NCBI RefSeq assembly: GCF_010731855.1
Contig: NZ_AP022620.1
Coordinates: 3,534,001 to 3,598,000 of the forward strand
Length of the DNA stretch: 64,000 nt
Origin: Mycolicibacterium anyangense
GTDB taxonomy: Bacteria > Actinomycetota > Actinomycetes > Mycobacteriales > Mycobacteriaceae
Direction of reading: 5' to 3'
This document shows, piece after piece, positions 9,101 to 18,056 of this stretch. The notes beneath the pieces were generated by a model, which had not been told where the DNA came from, made no database searches, and saw only the letters and a list, made by a program, of their open reading frames with translations. How positions within the stretch are numbered: the stretch's first letter is position 1; each line of letters begins with the position of its first letter. Position numbers and translations under genes: made by a program.

Positions 9101-10524
9101 TGAGCAAGCGTAGGGCCAAGGTGCTCTCGGTCGTACTGGCCGGCCTCCTAGTGGTCGGGACCGCGGTACTGGTGCGCAACATCTTCTTCGGACCGAAAAC
9201 CATCTCCGCGTTGTTCACCACCGCCACCGGCATCTATCCCGGCGACGATGTACGGGTGTCAGGCGTCAAGGTCGGCACCATTGATGCGATCGAGCCGCAA
9301 GGCACCCAAACCAAACTGGTGCTGCACATCGATCGCGATGTGCCCATCCCCGCCGACGCCAAGGCGGTGATCGTGGCCCAGAACCTCGTCGCAGCCCGCT
9401 ACGTTCAACTGACCCCGGCATATCGGAAGAACACTGGGCAGAAGGAGATGGCCGTCGACACGCTGATCCCATCGGACCGCACCGCGATCCCGGTGGAGTG
9501 GGACGAAGTCAAAGAACAGCTCACCCGACTAGCCACCGACCTCGGACCGCAGAACGGTGTATCGGGAACCTCGGTGTCGCGCTTCATCGACAGCGCGGCC
9601 AACGCACTCGACGGCAACGGCGACAAACTCCGCCAGACCATCACCGAGCTCGCCGGAGTCTCCCGAGTGTTGGCCAACGGCAGCGGCAACATCGTCGACA
9701 TCATCAAGAACCTACAGACCTTCATCACGACCCTGCGCGAGAGCAACGAGCAGGTGGTGATGTTCCAGAACCGGCTGGCGACGCTGACCAGCGTGATCGA
9801 CGGCAACCGGTCGGACCTCGACGCCGCACTGAAGAACCTCTCGGTGGCCATCGTCGACATACAGCGATTCGTCGCGGGCAGCCGGAACCAGACCTCCGAG
9901 CAGCTGCACCGGCTGACCAACGTCACCACCAACCTGCTCAACAACAAGATGGAGATCGAGAACCTTCTCCACATCGCCCCGAACGCATTGGCCAACGCGT
10001 ACAACATCTACAACCCGTCCACGGGCAGCGCGGTCGGACAGTTCGTCCTCAACGACTTCTCCAACCCGACCGAATACATCTGTGGCGCAATCGGTGCCAT
10101 CGAGAACACCACCGCCCCGGAAACGGCAAAGCTGTGCAGCCAGTACCTCGGCCCCGCGCTTCGCCTGCTGAACTTCAACTACCTACCGATCCCCGTCGAT
10201 CCCTACCTGATGCCGGCCGCCGCGCCAGACGAGCTCATCTACTCGCAGCCCAATCTCGCGCCCGGCGCGGGTGGACCGACCCCGGACATTCCACCGCAGC
10301 CGCCCCACCACTCGGCATACGAGGGCGTGCTGCCTGGACCGCCGGGATTCACCGGACGTGCCCCGGGAGAGGCGCCTCCAGGTGCTGCCCAGCTTCTTCC
10401 GGGCGGATCGCCGGCAATACCGCCATCGGTGATCTCGTCGCTGCCCAGCATGCTGAACCCGGCGGCCGCGCCCGGCCCAGCGCCTAGTCCGCCGATGGCC
10501 GCGGAAGCAGGAGGGACGCCATGA
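9100..10524 (+). CDS. MceD-family protein
   Basis: 474 residues. It has an N-terminal anchor helix (VLSVVLAGLLVVGTAVLV), an Mce domain (ISALFTTATGIYPGDDVRVS, GVKVGTIDAIEPQG) and a C-terminal tail of about 110 residues rich in proline, glycine and alanine that is probably disordered in the envelope. The start overlaps the mceC stop by one base and the end overlaps mceE by ATGA. The Pro-rich tail is usual for MceD proteins and may contact the wall. Confidence 0.88.
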   Translation: MSKRRAKVLSVVLAGLLVVGTAVLVRNIFFGPKTISALFTTATGIYPGDDVRVSGVKVGTIDAIEPQGTQTKLVLHIDRDVPIPADAKAVIVAQNLVAARYVQLTPAYRKNTGQKEMAVDTLIPSDRTAIPVEWDEVKEQLTRLATDLGPQNGVSGTSVSRFIDSAANALDGNGDKLRQTITELAGVSRVLANGSGNIVDIIKNLQTFITTLRESNEQVVMFQNRLATLTSVIDGNRSDLDAALKNLSVAIVDIQRFVAGSRNQTSEQLHRLTNVTTNLLNNKMEIENLLHIAPNALANAYNIYNPSTGSAVGQFVLNDFSNPTEYICGAIGAIENTTAPETAKLCSQYLGPALRLLNFNYLPIPVDPYLMPAAAPDELIYSQPNLAPGAGGPTPDIPPQPPHHSAYEGVLPGPPGFTGRAPGEAPPGAAQLLPGGSPAIPPSVISSLPSMLNPAAAPGPAPSPPMAAEAGGTP

Positions 10525-11873
10525 TCGGCGGAAAGTCGTTGCGACGAGCAGTGATCGTCGGCTCATGTGTTGCGGTGACCAGTAGTGCATGCGCCTTCCA
10601 AGGCGTCAACTCACTACCACTGCCCGGCACGGTCGGCCGCAGCTCCGACGCCAGCATCTACCACGTCGAGATCGCCAACGTGTCGACCCTGGAACCGAAT
10701 TCACCGGTGCTGATGAACGACGCCGTCGTCGGCAGCGTGCGCAAGATGACGGTCAAGAACTGGCACGCCGACGTCGAATTCTCGGTGAAACCCGACGTGG
10801 CGGTGCCGGCGAACGTGGTCGCGAGCGTGGGCCAGACCAGCCTGCTCGGCTCGATGCACCTCTCGCTGAATCCGCCGGTCGGACAAGCCCCCAACGGCAC
10901 GCTCACCCCCGGCGCGACGATCCCACTCAACGCCTCATCGACCTACCCGACCACCGAGCAAACCCTGGCCTCACTGGCGGCGGTTGTCAACGGCGGCGGA
11001 CTAGGGCAGATCGGCGACGTCATCCACAACTTCAGCACCGCGGTCAACGGCAACGAGGCCGCATTCCGTGACCTGATCACCCGACTGGACACCTTCGTCG
11101 GAACCCTGGACAGCCAGCGCGACAACATCGTCTCAGTCATCCAGTCACTGAACCGGATGGCATCGACGTTCGCCGAACAGCGCGACGACGTCGCGGCGGC
11201 CCTGCAGAAGATCCCACCCGCAATCGACGTGCTGATCAAGGAAAGGCCCACGCTGACAACAGCGTTGCAGAAGCTCGGCACCTTCAGCGTCACCGCCAAC
11301 ACACTGGTCAACGAATCGCAGGCCGACCTCGTGGCGAACCTGAAGAACCTCGAACCGGCCCTCAAAGCGTTCGCCGACGTCGGCCCCGACCTGGATGCGC
11401 TGATCGAATACGCCGGCCATTTCCCCTTCACACAGAGTCTGATCGACCGTGCGATCCGGGGTGACTACTTCAACCTGTTCGCAACCATCGACCTGACCAT
11501 CCCGCGCCTGAAGCGCACCCTGATGCTGGGTACCCGGTGGGGAGATGCCAATGCGCAGGTGATTCCCGCACCCGGTGACCCGTACTACCTGAACTACACC
11601 TACGACCCGCTCAAGACCGGGGTCACACCCCCACCCCCGGACGGCATCGACGACAACCCGGCAGTGGCGCCCCCGCCCGCCGCGATCGCCGCCGCGGGCC
11701 CGATCCTGCCGCTGGTGCCGCCGGCACCGATCGCGGCGCCGGACACCCAGATCTACACCCGGGAACAGCTGACCGCAACGGGCGTCCAACCGATCTTCGC
11801 CGGACCCTATGGGGGACAAGCTAATCCGCCGGCAGCGACGCCGCCGGCTCCGCCGACGGGAGGGGGCGGCTAA
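10521..11873 (+). CDS. MceE-family lipoprotein (LprN-like)
   Basis: 450 residues. The N-terminal signal ends in a lipobox (VAVTSSAC, predicted modified Cys about residue 24), so this is the lipoprotein member of the Mce set. The Mce domain follows (VEIANVSTLEPNSPVLMNDA, VVGSVRKMTVKNWHADVEF), then the helical segment and a Pro/Ala-rich tail. Lipid anchoring is expected to dock the tube at the membrane. It overlaps mceD by ATGA; the mceF ATG shares the final base of its stop. Confidence 0.9.
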   Translation: MIGGKSLRRAVIVGSCVAVTSSACAFQGVNSLPLPGTVGRSSDASIYHVEIANVSTLEPNSPVLMNDAVVGSVRKMTVKNWHADVEFSVKPDVAVPANVVASVGQTSLLGSMHLSLNPPVGQAPNGTLTPGATIPLNASSTYPTTEQTLASLAAVVNGGGLGQIGDVIHNFSTAVNGNEAAFRDLITRLDTFVGTLDSQRDNIVSVIQSLNRMASTFAEQRDDVAAALQKIPPAIDVLIKERPTLTTALQKLGTFSVTANTLVNESQADLVANLKNLEPALKAFADVGPDLDALIEYAGHFPFTQSLIDRAIRGDYFNLFATIDLTIPRLKRTLMLGTRWGDANAQVIPAPGDPYYLNYTYDPLKTGVTPPPPDGIDDNPAVAPPPAAIAAAGPILPLVPPAPIAAPDTQIYTREQLTATGVQPIFAGPYGGQANPPAATPPAPPTGGGG

Positions 11874-13582
11874 TGCTCACGCGTTTCGTCCGGACTCAGC
11901 TGATCATCTTCACGGTCGCCTCGATTGTCGGTGTGGCCATCATGATGTTCGCCTACGTGCAGCTCCCGACCCTGCTGGGGTTGGGCCGGCTCACCGTGAC
12001 CCTGGACCTGCCGGCCACCGGTGGCCTGTACAAGTTCAGCAATGTCACCTATCGGGGACTGCAGGTAGGCAAGGTCACCTCGATCGAGCTCACCGACAAC
12101 GGTGCTCGGGCGACGCTGTCACTGGACACCTCGCCGAAGATCCCTGCGGACCTCAAGGCCGAGGTCCGCAGCATGTCCGCGGTCGGCGAGCAGTACGTAG
12201 AGCTGTTGCCGCGTAACGACAAAGCGCCCTACCTGCAGGATGGCTCCGTCATCCCGGTCGGCAACACCGCGATCCCACAAGCGGTGGGCCCGATGCTCGA
12301 CCAAGTCAGCAAGCTGGTGGACAGCATCCCGAAGGACAAGCTGAGTCAATTGCTTGGCGAGACCTATCAGGCTTTCAACGGGACCGGCTACGACTTTGGT
12401 TCGCTGGTGGACTCCGGGGCGACCATCACCCGGGACGCCAACGCAGTCTCCGACAACACCCGCGCCCTGATCGACGACGCACGACCGTTCGTAGGGGCAC
12501 AGGAGATGACCACCGACTCAATCCGGACCTGGGCACAGAGCCTGGCCGGCATCACCGAGCAGGTGGCCAACAACGACCCGCAGGTCCGGTCGATCCTGCA
12601 CGACGGCCCCGGGTTCGCACAGGAAACGTCACAGCTGCTCGAACAGATAAAACCAACACTGCCAGTGCTCTTGGCGAACCTCACCACGTTCGGTCAGATC
12701 TTGCTGACGTACAACAAGTCGATCGAGCAATTGATGGTACTCGTTCCACCATTCGTCGCCCAGATCCAAACCTACACACAGTCCAGCAATCCCGCCGGCA
12801 TACCCAACGGTGAGTTCTCGCTGGGACAGGCTGACCCGGCTCCCTGTACCGTCGGGTTCCTCCCGCCATCCTCGTGGCGTAACCCCGCCGACACCTCGGT
12901 GATCGACACCCCGGACGGCATGTACTGCAAGCTGCCGCAGGACTCCCCGATAGCCGTTCGCGGCGCACGCAACTATCCCTGCATGGAACACCCGGGTAAG
13001 CGGGCGCCGACGGTGGAACTGTGCAACGATCCCAACGGTTTTCAACCGATCGCACAACGCCAACACGTGACCGGTCCGTACCCGATCGACCCCAACCTGG
13101 TCGCCCAGGGCATTCCGGTCGACAACCGGGTCCTGCCCGATTCCAACATTTTCGGGCCCCTCCAGGGCACTCCGTTACCACCGGGGGTGCCCACACCACC
13201 GCCGGGAGCGGCGCCAATCGACCAACCACCACCGAACTTCGCTGGCACCGGGCCGGGACCGCTGCTTCCTGGCCAACCGATCTATCAGACCCCGCCGGTC
13301 AGTCCGCCAGGGCCGGAAGGCAATATCGGCCCCGACCCGATCAACGAGCCGGGTCCCGGCAACATGTTGCCACCGGACCTACAACCGCCACCACCGCTGG
13401 ACCCCGCTGTGCCGCAAGTTTCTCCGAGCGCTTACACCCCGAACGGCCAAAAGGTACCGGCACTGCAGGTCGCCAAGTACGATCCGCGCACCGGGCAATA
13501 CATGGGCAGCGACGGAACTCTCTACCGCCAGACGAACTTGGCCAAGCCGGCAACGACGTGGCAGGACATGTTCCAAAGCTGA
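11873..13582 (+). CDS. MceF-family protein
   Basis: 569 residues, the longest Mce protein here. An N-terminal anchor helix (TQLIIFTVASIVGVAIMMFA) leads into the Mce domain (GLYKFSNVTYRGLQVGKVTS, SAVGEQYVELLP) and the helical region. A cysteine-bearing region follows (DPAPCTVGFLPPSSWRNPAD, GMYCKLPQDS, YPCMEHPG, VELCNDPNG), then a tail of about 150 residues packed with proline. The conserved cysteines and Pro-rich end match MceF proteins. It ends the canonical mceABCDEF order; 13 bp later a small secreted protein gene begins with its own ribosome binding site. Confidence 0.9.
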   Translation: MLTRFVRTQLIIFTVASIVGVAIMMFAYVQLPTLLGLGRLTVTLDLPATGGLYKFSNVTYRGLQVGKVTSIELTDNGARATLSLDTSPKIPADLKAEVRSMSAVGEQYVELLPRNDKAPYLQDGSVIPVGNTAIPQAVGPMLDQVSKLVDSIPKDKLSQLLGETYQAFNGTGYDFGSLVDSGATITRDANAVSDNTRALIDDARPFVGAQEMTTDSIRTWAQSLAGITEQVANNDPQVRSILHDGPGFAQETSQLLEQIKPTLPVLLANLTTFGQILLTYNKSIEQLMVLVPPFVAQIQTYTQSSNPAGIPNGEFSLGQADPAPCTVGFLPPSSWRNPADTSVIDTPDGMYCKLPQDSPIAVRGARNYPCMEHPGKRAPTVELCNDPNGFQPIAQRQHVTGPYPIDPNLVAQGIPVDNRVLPDSNIFGPLQGTPLPPGVPTPPPGAAPIDQPPPNFAGTGPGPLLPGQPIYQTPPVSPPGPEGNIGPDPINEPGPGNMLPPDLQPPPPLDPAVPQVSPSAYTPNGQKVPALQVAKYDPRTGQYMGSDGTLYRQTNLAKPATTWQDMFQS

Positions 13583-13595
13583 AAGGGGTCTGTCG

Positions 13596-14096
13596 ATGCG
13601 CACACTGCAAGCGCTGGTCGCGATTGCGGCGGCGACCTTCGCTGAGATTTGTGGCGCCACACCCGCGGTGGCCGACCAGAATTGGGGCATCGACGGCACA
13701 TTCGCCACGTCATCCAACGGGGAATGGGCAAAGGTCAACCAGCGGTATCAGGACCAACCGTCCGAGCGCCAGACTTGGACGATATCGACTCAATGTATTT
13801 CGCCAACCGAATGCACCGGAACCGTACAGAGCGATGCAGGCTGGACGGCGCCGATCTTCACCACCAACGGCATCTGGTACCTCAAGCGCACCATCCCGAA
13901 CTGGCGATTCTGCGCCGACGGAGCGGCGATCGAAGGATTTCAGGAATACCACCTCTATCCCGTCGGCGCCGACGGCCACGTCGATATCGCATCGGACGAA
14001 TACACCGGCACGAATCGCGTCATCGGTCCAAGTGGATCGTGCGGCCGTAATCAATGGCCGGTGATCGAGATGCCGTTCTACATGAAAAAGCTGTAG
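13596..14096 (+). CDS. Small secreted protein at the end of the mce operon
   Basis: 166 residues with a cleavable-looking signal peptide (MRTLQALVAIAAATFAEICG, cleavage probably after TPAVA near residue 27). The mature part has several cysteines (QCISPTECTG, WRFCADG, SGSCGRN) suggesting disulfide bonds outside the membrane, and the TWTISTQCISPTECTGTVQS pattern seen in many uncharacterised mycobacterial secreted proteins. AAAGGGG precedes the ATG and the gene follows mceF closely, so it is likely co-transcribed and may work with the Mce complex. Function unknown. Confidence 0.75.
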   Translation: MRTLQALVAIAAATFAEICGATPAVADQNWGIDGTFATSSNGEWAKVNQRYQDQPSERQTWTISTQCISPTECTGTVQSDAGWTAPIFTTNGIWYLKRTIPNWRFCADGAAIEGFQEYHLYPVGADGHVDIASDEYTGTNRVIGPSGSCGRNQWPVIEMPFYMKKL

Positions 14097-14099
14097 CCG

Positions 14100-14555
14100 C
14101 TACCAATTGCGCAACGAACACAGCGCGCCCCTTGGCCCGCTGTTTCGCTTCACCACTTGGCCGTTGATCTCCATCGTGCAATTGAACCCAGCGGCCGCCT
14201 TCGGCAGCGCACCCGTGGCCTGGACGAGCACCAGGCCCCACTGAATCGGATCGGTCAACGTGGACTCTAATACCCACGGCTTGCTGGGCCCGACGGTCGC
14301 CTCGGCGTTCGGGCTGAAGACATACGGGTCGTGGCTGTAGTCCGAGAAGGTCGGCGGATCGGTATCCCGGTAATAAATCTCGGCGATCACCGGTTTGTCG
14401 GCGGTGACGGTGTAGCGCACGTTGAACATCTGTGGCGGGGGAGGAGTCGGATCGACTCCCGGCGGCGGGTCGTCGGCGAGCACCGGTGAGGCGAAAGCAG
14501 TTGCGATGCAAGCAATGGCGAGGGCGATGGCAGACGTGTTTGAAGCGAATCGCAT
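14100..14555 (-). CDS. Secreted protein of unknown function
   Basis: About 151 residues with a signal peptide (SAIALAIACIATAFASPVLA) followed by a Pro-rich linker (DDPPPGVDPTPPPP) and a compact domain containing FNVRYTVTADKPVIAEIYYR. That domain resembles the small immunoglobulin-like extracytoplasmic domain of MmpS-type proteins, but I cannot assign it firmly. The ATG at 14555 follows immediately on the stop of the upstream gene; a TTG at 14561 would give a four-base overlap instead. It is convergent with the secreted-protein gene of the mce operon. Confidence 0.7.
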   Translation of the reverse strand: MRFASNTSAIALAIACIATAFASPVLADDPPPGVDPTPPPPQMFNVRYTVTADKPVIAEIYYRDTDPPTFSDYSHDPYVFSPNAEATVGPSKPWVLESTLTDPIQWGLVLVQATGALPKAAAGFNCTMEINGQVVKRNSGPRGALCSLRNW

Positions 14556-14557
14556 AG

Positions 14558-15016
14558 TCAAATCCGGTTCAGGCTGAACGGGTAGCTGAAACTGCCGCCG
14601 GGGGCGCCGTCACAGCCGGCATCGAACGTCGAGACCATCGATCCGGCAAGTGTGTTCGCGTCCCAGGTGTATACGTCATGGGTGGGAACGGTTGGACCGT
14701 AATAGATATCGCCGCACCGCAACCCGAACGGGTCGTCGACGGTAAAGTTGTACTGACCATTGACCAGATGCGCATCACCGACGCTCTGCACTGCCTTGGC
14801 GATCGGTCGCGGCAGCGTCAGGATGTGAATGCAATGGGCAATGTTGTTGTTCTGGTCGTCCTTACACGGAGTCACCGCCGACCAGACCCAGGTGTGAAAG
14901 TCCCTGCGGTCGGGGATGATCAGCTCGTAATTGCCCAGGTACATCTCGGCGGACGCCGGCGGAGCGAGCGCCACCGTTGCCGCCACCACCGCAGCGGTGA
15001 TCACAAGGGACTTCAC
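14558..15016 (-). CDS. Secreted protein of unknown function
   Basis: 152 residues with a signal peptide (SLVITAAVVAATVALAPPASA, cleavage near residue 23). The mature protein has four or five cysteines (TPCKDDQNNN, HCIHILTL, LRCGDIYYG, DAGCDGAPG) consistent with disulfides. It shares overall style, size and location with the small secreted protein on the other strand at 13.6 kb, so both may belong to one family of Mce-neighbour envelope proteins. It forms a two-gene minus-strand unit with the next secreted gene. No enzymatic motif is visible. Confidence 0.72.
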   Translation of the reverse strand: MKSLVITAAVVAATVALAPPASAEMYLGNYELIIPDRRDFHTWVWSAVTPCKDDQNNNIAHCIHILTLPRPIAKAVQSVGDAHLVNGQYNFTVDDPFGLRCGDIYYGPTVPTHDVYTWDANTLAGSMVSTFDAGCDGAPGGSFSYPFSLNRI

Positions 15017-15184
15017 GCTGATATCCTCCCTGGCGCGGCGACGAGTGACGGAGCTTCGATTGTCGCACGCCGTGGATGCCTCGGGGTCAACATCACCAAA
15101 AGGCCGGTGCCCCAGGGTCTGTGGGTAAGCGCACGGTTGCGGGGATGATGGAGGTCTCGTCGATAGGCCCGCGGGCCGGCGGCT

Positions 15185-15829
15185 CTAGTTGTGAGACGTA
15201 TCGAGGTACGCGGCGATCGCGTTCGCCAAGCCCTCCCGCGCTTCGTCAATATCGGCATAGCTGCCCAGCGTTTTCTCTGACACCAGGCCACGCATCGCGC
15301 CTGGAATGAACGAGGCCACCTGGTGGACTCGCTGAGGATCGACCTGCAGGTCAGCAAAGGCCTTCTGGCAGGTTTCGTGCCAGCTGCGACCCCAGGAGCG
15401 CAACTCAGCCGCAGTGGCGGGATAAAGCCGGTCCAGATCGGCCGGATCACGAGGGAGGGCGGCACGAAGGTTTTCGATCGCTCGGGAGTCGGGCGCGTCG
15501 AGTCCTTTGTACAAGGTATTGATGATGTCGGCGACGCGCTCTTGCACCGACTGAGCGGGATCCGCACCGGCGAACTGGACGAAGAGGTGGGCCCTACGCT
15601 CGGCGGTGTGGTGCAGGACTGCGGCCCAGAAGCCATCAGCGTCTCCGAATTGATACTGGACCGTTCCCCACGTCACCCCGATGTCTTTGGCGATGCGATT
15701 CGCGGATACGGCAGCGGGATCACCGGTCGCCAGGGCTGCCACGGCGCCATTCAGCATCGCCTCGCGAGTCGCCTGACCCCGACGGTTCGAAGTCCGACCC
15801 GCGCTGTCCGGTTCAGCCATACCCCGCAT
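15185..15829 (-). CDS. TetR-family transcriptional regulator
   Basis: 214 residues. The N-terminal TetR helix-turn-helix is clear (GQATREAMLNGAVAALATGD, ANRIAKDIGVTWGTVQYQFG, residues about 18-65); the C-terminal part is a ligand-binding helical domain. It is divergent from a Rieske oxygenase gene, and the 98-bp gap holds a perfect 7+7 inverted repeat on the oxygenase promoter, so it most probably represses that gene and itself. The ATG at 15829 is used; one at 15820 is equally possible. Confidence 0.88.
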   Translation of the reverse strand: MRGMAEPDSAGRTSNRRGQATREAMLNGAVAALATGDPAAVSANRIAKDIGVTWGTVQYQFGDADGFWAAVLHHTAERRAHLFVQFAGADPAQSVQERVADIINTLYKGLDAPDSRAIENLRAALPRDPADLDRLYPATAAELRSWGRSWHETCQKAFADLQVDPQRVHQVASFIPGAMRGLVSEKTLGSYADIDEAREGLANAIAAYLDTSHN

Positions 15830-15855
15830 CCTAACCCGCCGTCCAATATTTTTCG

Positions 15856-15884
15856 TTGACGGATCTATGAATATTTCATAGGGT
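15856..15884 (+). promoter_or_regulatory. Rieske oxygenase promoter with TetR-type operator
   Basis: TTGACG (15856-15861), a 17-base spacer and TAGGGT (15879-15884) form a good mycobacterial promoter pointing at the oxygenase gene. Inside the spacer and overlapping the -10 is the inverted repeat CTATGAA-TAT-TTCATAG (15865-15881). A repressor bound there would block polymerase; the adjacent divergent TetR is the obvious candidate. Confidence 0.7.
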
Positions 15885-15927
15885 GCTCTAGGAATCGCGA
15901 GACTCGTTGAGAGAGGGGTTTATCGGC

Positions 15928-16971
15928 ATGGCCAAACCGCCACTATCCATGAAGCCGACGGGCTGGTTCCAGGTGGCGTGGTCCGACGAGATCGGCGTCG
16001 GCGAGGTGCACCGCATGCGGTACTTCGGTCAAGACCTCGTGGCATGGCGAACCGCGAGGGGCGAACTCACCGTGATGCACGCGTACTGCGAACATCTAGG
16101 CGCCCACCTTGGGTTCGGCGGGCATGTGGTGGGCGAGGTGATCCAATGCCCATTTCATGGGTGGCAGTGGAGCACCGAAGGTCGAAACGTCTGCATTCCG
16201 TATGAATCAAGACCCAATCGCGGGCGCCGCATTCCGACCTATCCGGTCGTGGAACGCAATGCATCAGTGTACATTTGGCACGACGTCGATGGCCGAGAGC
16301 CGTTCTTCGATGTACCCGACGTCTTCGCCAGCTTCGCGGACGGGTCAAGCATCGAGGACTACTACCCCCAGCAGCGCCTGTTCGAACAGGGCCACGAAAT
16401 GCACCCGCAGTATGTACTGGAAAACGGCGTCGATTTCGCCCACTTCAAGTATGTGCACGGCACGCCGATCAACCCGATCTTCACTCGCCATGACTTCGAT
16501 CAACCGGTGTCATTCGTCGATTTCACCATCACGTTCGAAGGCGACGATCAACAGGTTGTCGATGACGTACACAGTGGTGTAGAAGCCATTAATGCAGGCC
16601 TGGGCATCGCCGTCACCAAGAGCTGGGGGATGATCGATAATCGAACGATCTCCTGCATCACCCCTGTGGACGACGTCACCTCCGACGTCCGGTTCATGGT
16701 CTACATCGGCAAACCGAAACGCGAGGTGCGCGACCCAGAACGCGCACGGATCAAGGCCGAGGGGTTCGGCCTCGACGTGATCAGACAGTTCCGCCAGGAC
16801 ATCCACATCTGGTCACATCAGCGGTACTCCGATCCACCGGCGTTGGTGAGTTCGGAGGTGACCGGGTTCACGGCAATCCGCCAGTGGGCCAAGCAGTTCT
16901 ATCCAGATGGCATCGGCGGCAGTGCTGCCGACGTGTACGCAGCGCTAGCGAAAGGCGGAAGTGACAAGTGA
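15928..16971 (+). CDS. Rieske non-heme iron oxygenase (KshA-like)
   Basis: About 347 residues. The N-terminal Rieske [2Fe-2S] domain is plain: CEHLGAHLGFGG...CPFHGW (CxH...CxxH). The catalytic domain has VDFAHFKYVHG, the Asp/His iron-binding region found in 3-ketosteroid 9-alpha-hydroxylase oxygenases. It would hydroxylate a steroid- or terpenoid-like substrate and needs a reductase partner; none is adjacent, although a ferredoxin and a ferredoxin reductase lie 4-7 kb away. The ATG at 15928 is chosen because GAGAGGGG lies about ten bases upstream; a TTG at 15907 would place that site inside the gene. It overlaps the next gene by GTGA. Confidence 0.86.
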   Translation: MAKPPLSMKPTGWFQVAWSDEIGVGEVHRMRYFGQDLVAWRTARGELTVMHAYCEHLGAHLGFGGHVVGEVIQCPFHGWQWSTEGRNVCIPYESRPNRGRRIPTYPVVERNASVYIWHDVDGREPFFDVPDVFASFADGSSIEDYYPQQRLFEQGHEMHPQYVLENGVDFAHFKYVHGTPINPIFTRHDFDQPVSFVDFTITFEGDDQQVVDDVHSGVEAINAGLGIAVTKSWGMIDNRTISCITPVDDVTSDVRFMVYIGKPKREVRDPERARIKAEGFGLDVIRQFRQDIHIWSHQRYSDPPALVSSEVTGFTAIRQWAKQFYPDGIGGSAADVYAALAKGGSDK

Positions 16972-18056
16972 GCAACAGTCAACCCATTCGGGTATTCCAG
17001 GTAGCCACCGGAAACGTCGGCTCGGAAATGATAAAGCGCATCGCGACCCAACCCGACCTCGAACTGGTCGGCGTACATTGCTACTCACCGAGCAAGGTAG
17101 GCAAAGACGCCGGGGAACTGGCTGGGCTGGCGCCCAACGGTGTCATCGCCACCGGCTCCATTGACGACATCATCGCCGCCAAACCCGATGTCCTGACCTT
17201 CCACGGCGTCTTCCCCGATGAAGATCTCTACGTGAAGGTCCTCGAGGCGGGCATCAACATCGTCACGACTGCAGATTGGATCACCGGGTTCCACCGCGAC
17301 ACGAATCATCCGCATCCGTCCGGCAAGAAAGTTACCGAGGTGCTGGCCGAGGCCTGCCGCCGGGGGGGTGTCAGCTTTTACGGCACCGGCATGAATCCAG
17401 GCCTCAACCAAATTCTGGGTGTGGTCGCCTCCGCGGACGTCGCCGAGATCGAGAACATCGTGACCATCGAGTCGGTCGACGTGTCATGCCATCACAGCAA
17501 GGACACCTGGATCGAGGTGGGATACGGTCTGCCCGTTGATGATCCGAGCATCCCCGGTAAGCTGCGCAAGTATACTGAAGTGTTCGCCGACTCGGTGTAC
17601 ATGATGGCTGACTGCTTCGGTTTGACGCTCGACGACGTGAAATTCGAGTATGAGCTCGGCGCCTGCACCAAGGACGTCGACCTCGGGTGGTACACGTTGC
17701 CCAAGGGGTCTTTGGGCGGCAATTACATCAAGTACGTGGGCACCGTCGATGGCGTGCGCAGGGTCGAGACACATTTGGAGTGGCAGATGACTCCCCACAC
17801 GGACCCCAGCTGGGACATCAAGGGCTGCTACATCACTCAGATCAAGGGCGACCCCTGCATCTATAACAAACACATGATCTTCCCGAAACCCGGTGTGGAC
17901 CTGTCTAATCCGGACGAATTCGCCTCGATCGGTATGACGGTGACCGGAATGCCCGCGATCAACGCCATCAAAGCTGTCGTTGCCGCGCCGCCGGGGCTAC
18001 TCACCAGTGCCGACCTGCCGCTGCGCGGTTTTGCCGGCCGGTTCAAACTCGACTGA
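16968..18056 (+). CDS. DapB-like NAD(P)H-dependent oxidoreductase
   Basis: 362 residues. The N-terminal Rossmann fold (IRVFQVATGNVGSEMIKRIA) resembles dihydrodipicolinate reductase, and the rest matches the family annotated as NAD(P)H-dependent amine dehydrogenases or 2,4-diaminopentanoate-dehydrogenase-like proteins. In mycobacteria these are frequent in lipid/steroid gene clusters and their reactions are mostly unproven. The GTG start overlaps the stop of the Rieske oxygenase gene by four bases, so the two are translationally coupled and presumably act in one pathway under the same TetR control. Confidence 0.83.
   Translation: MSNSQPIRVFQVATGNVGSEMIKRIATQPDLELVGVHCYSPSKVGKDAGELAGLAPNGVIATGSIDDIIAAKPDVLTFHGVFPDEDLYVKVLEAGINIVTTADWITGFHRDTNHPHPSGKKVTEVLAEACRRGGVSFYGTGMNPGLNQILGVVASADVAEIENIVTIESVDVSCHHSKDTWIEVGYGLPVDDPSIPGKLRKYTEVFADSVYMMADCFGLTLDDVKFEYELGACTKDVDLGWYTLPKGSLGGNYIKYVGTVDGVRRVETHLEWQMTPHTDPSWDIKGCYITQIKGDPCIYNKHMIFPKPGVDLSNPDEFASIGMTVTGMPAINAIKAVVAAPPGLLTSADLPLRGFAGRFKLD

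Noticed and set aside
13021..14064. Long plus-strand frame over the mceF tail and the next gene
   Set aside because: It reads the Pro-rich mceF tail out of frame and gives Arg/Pro/Thr-rich noise; mceF and the secreted-protein gene fit better.
5719..15016. KstR-type operators (TnnAACnnGTTnnA) around the mce operon
   Set aside because: Looked for by eye near the mce region and the oxygenase genes; no convincing copy was found. A computed motif scan would settle it.
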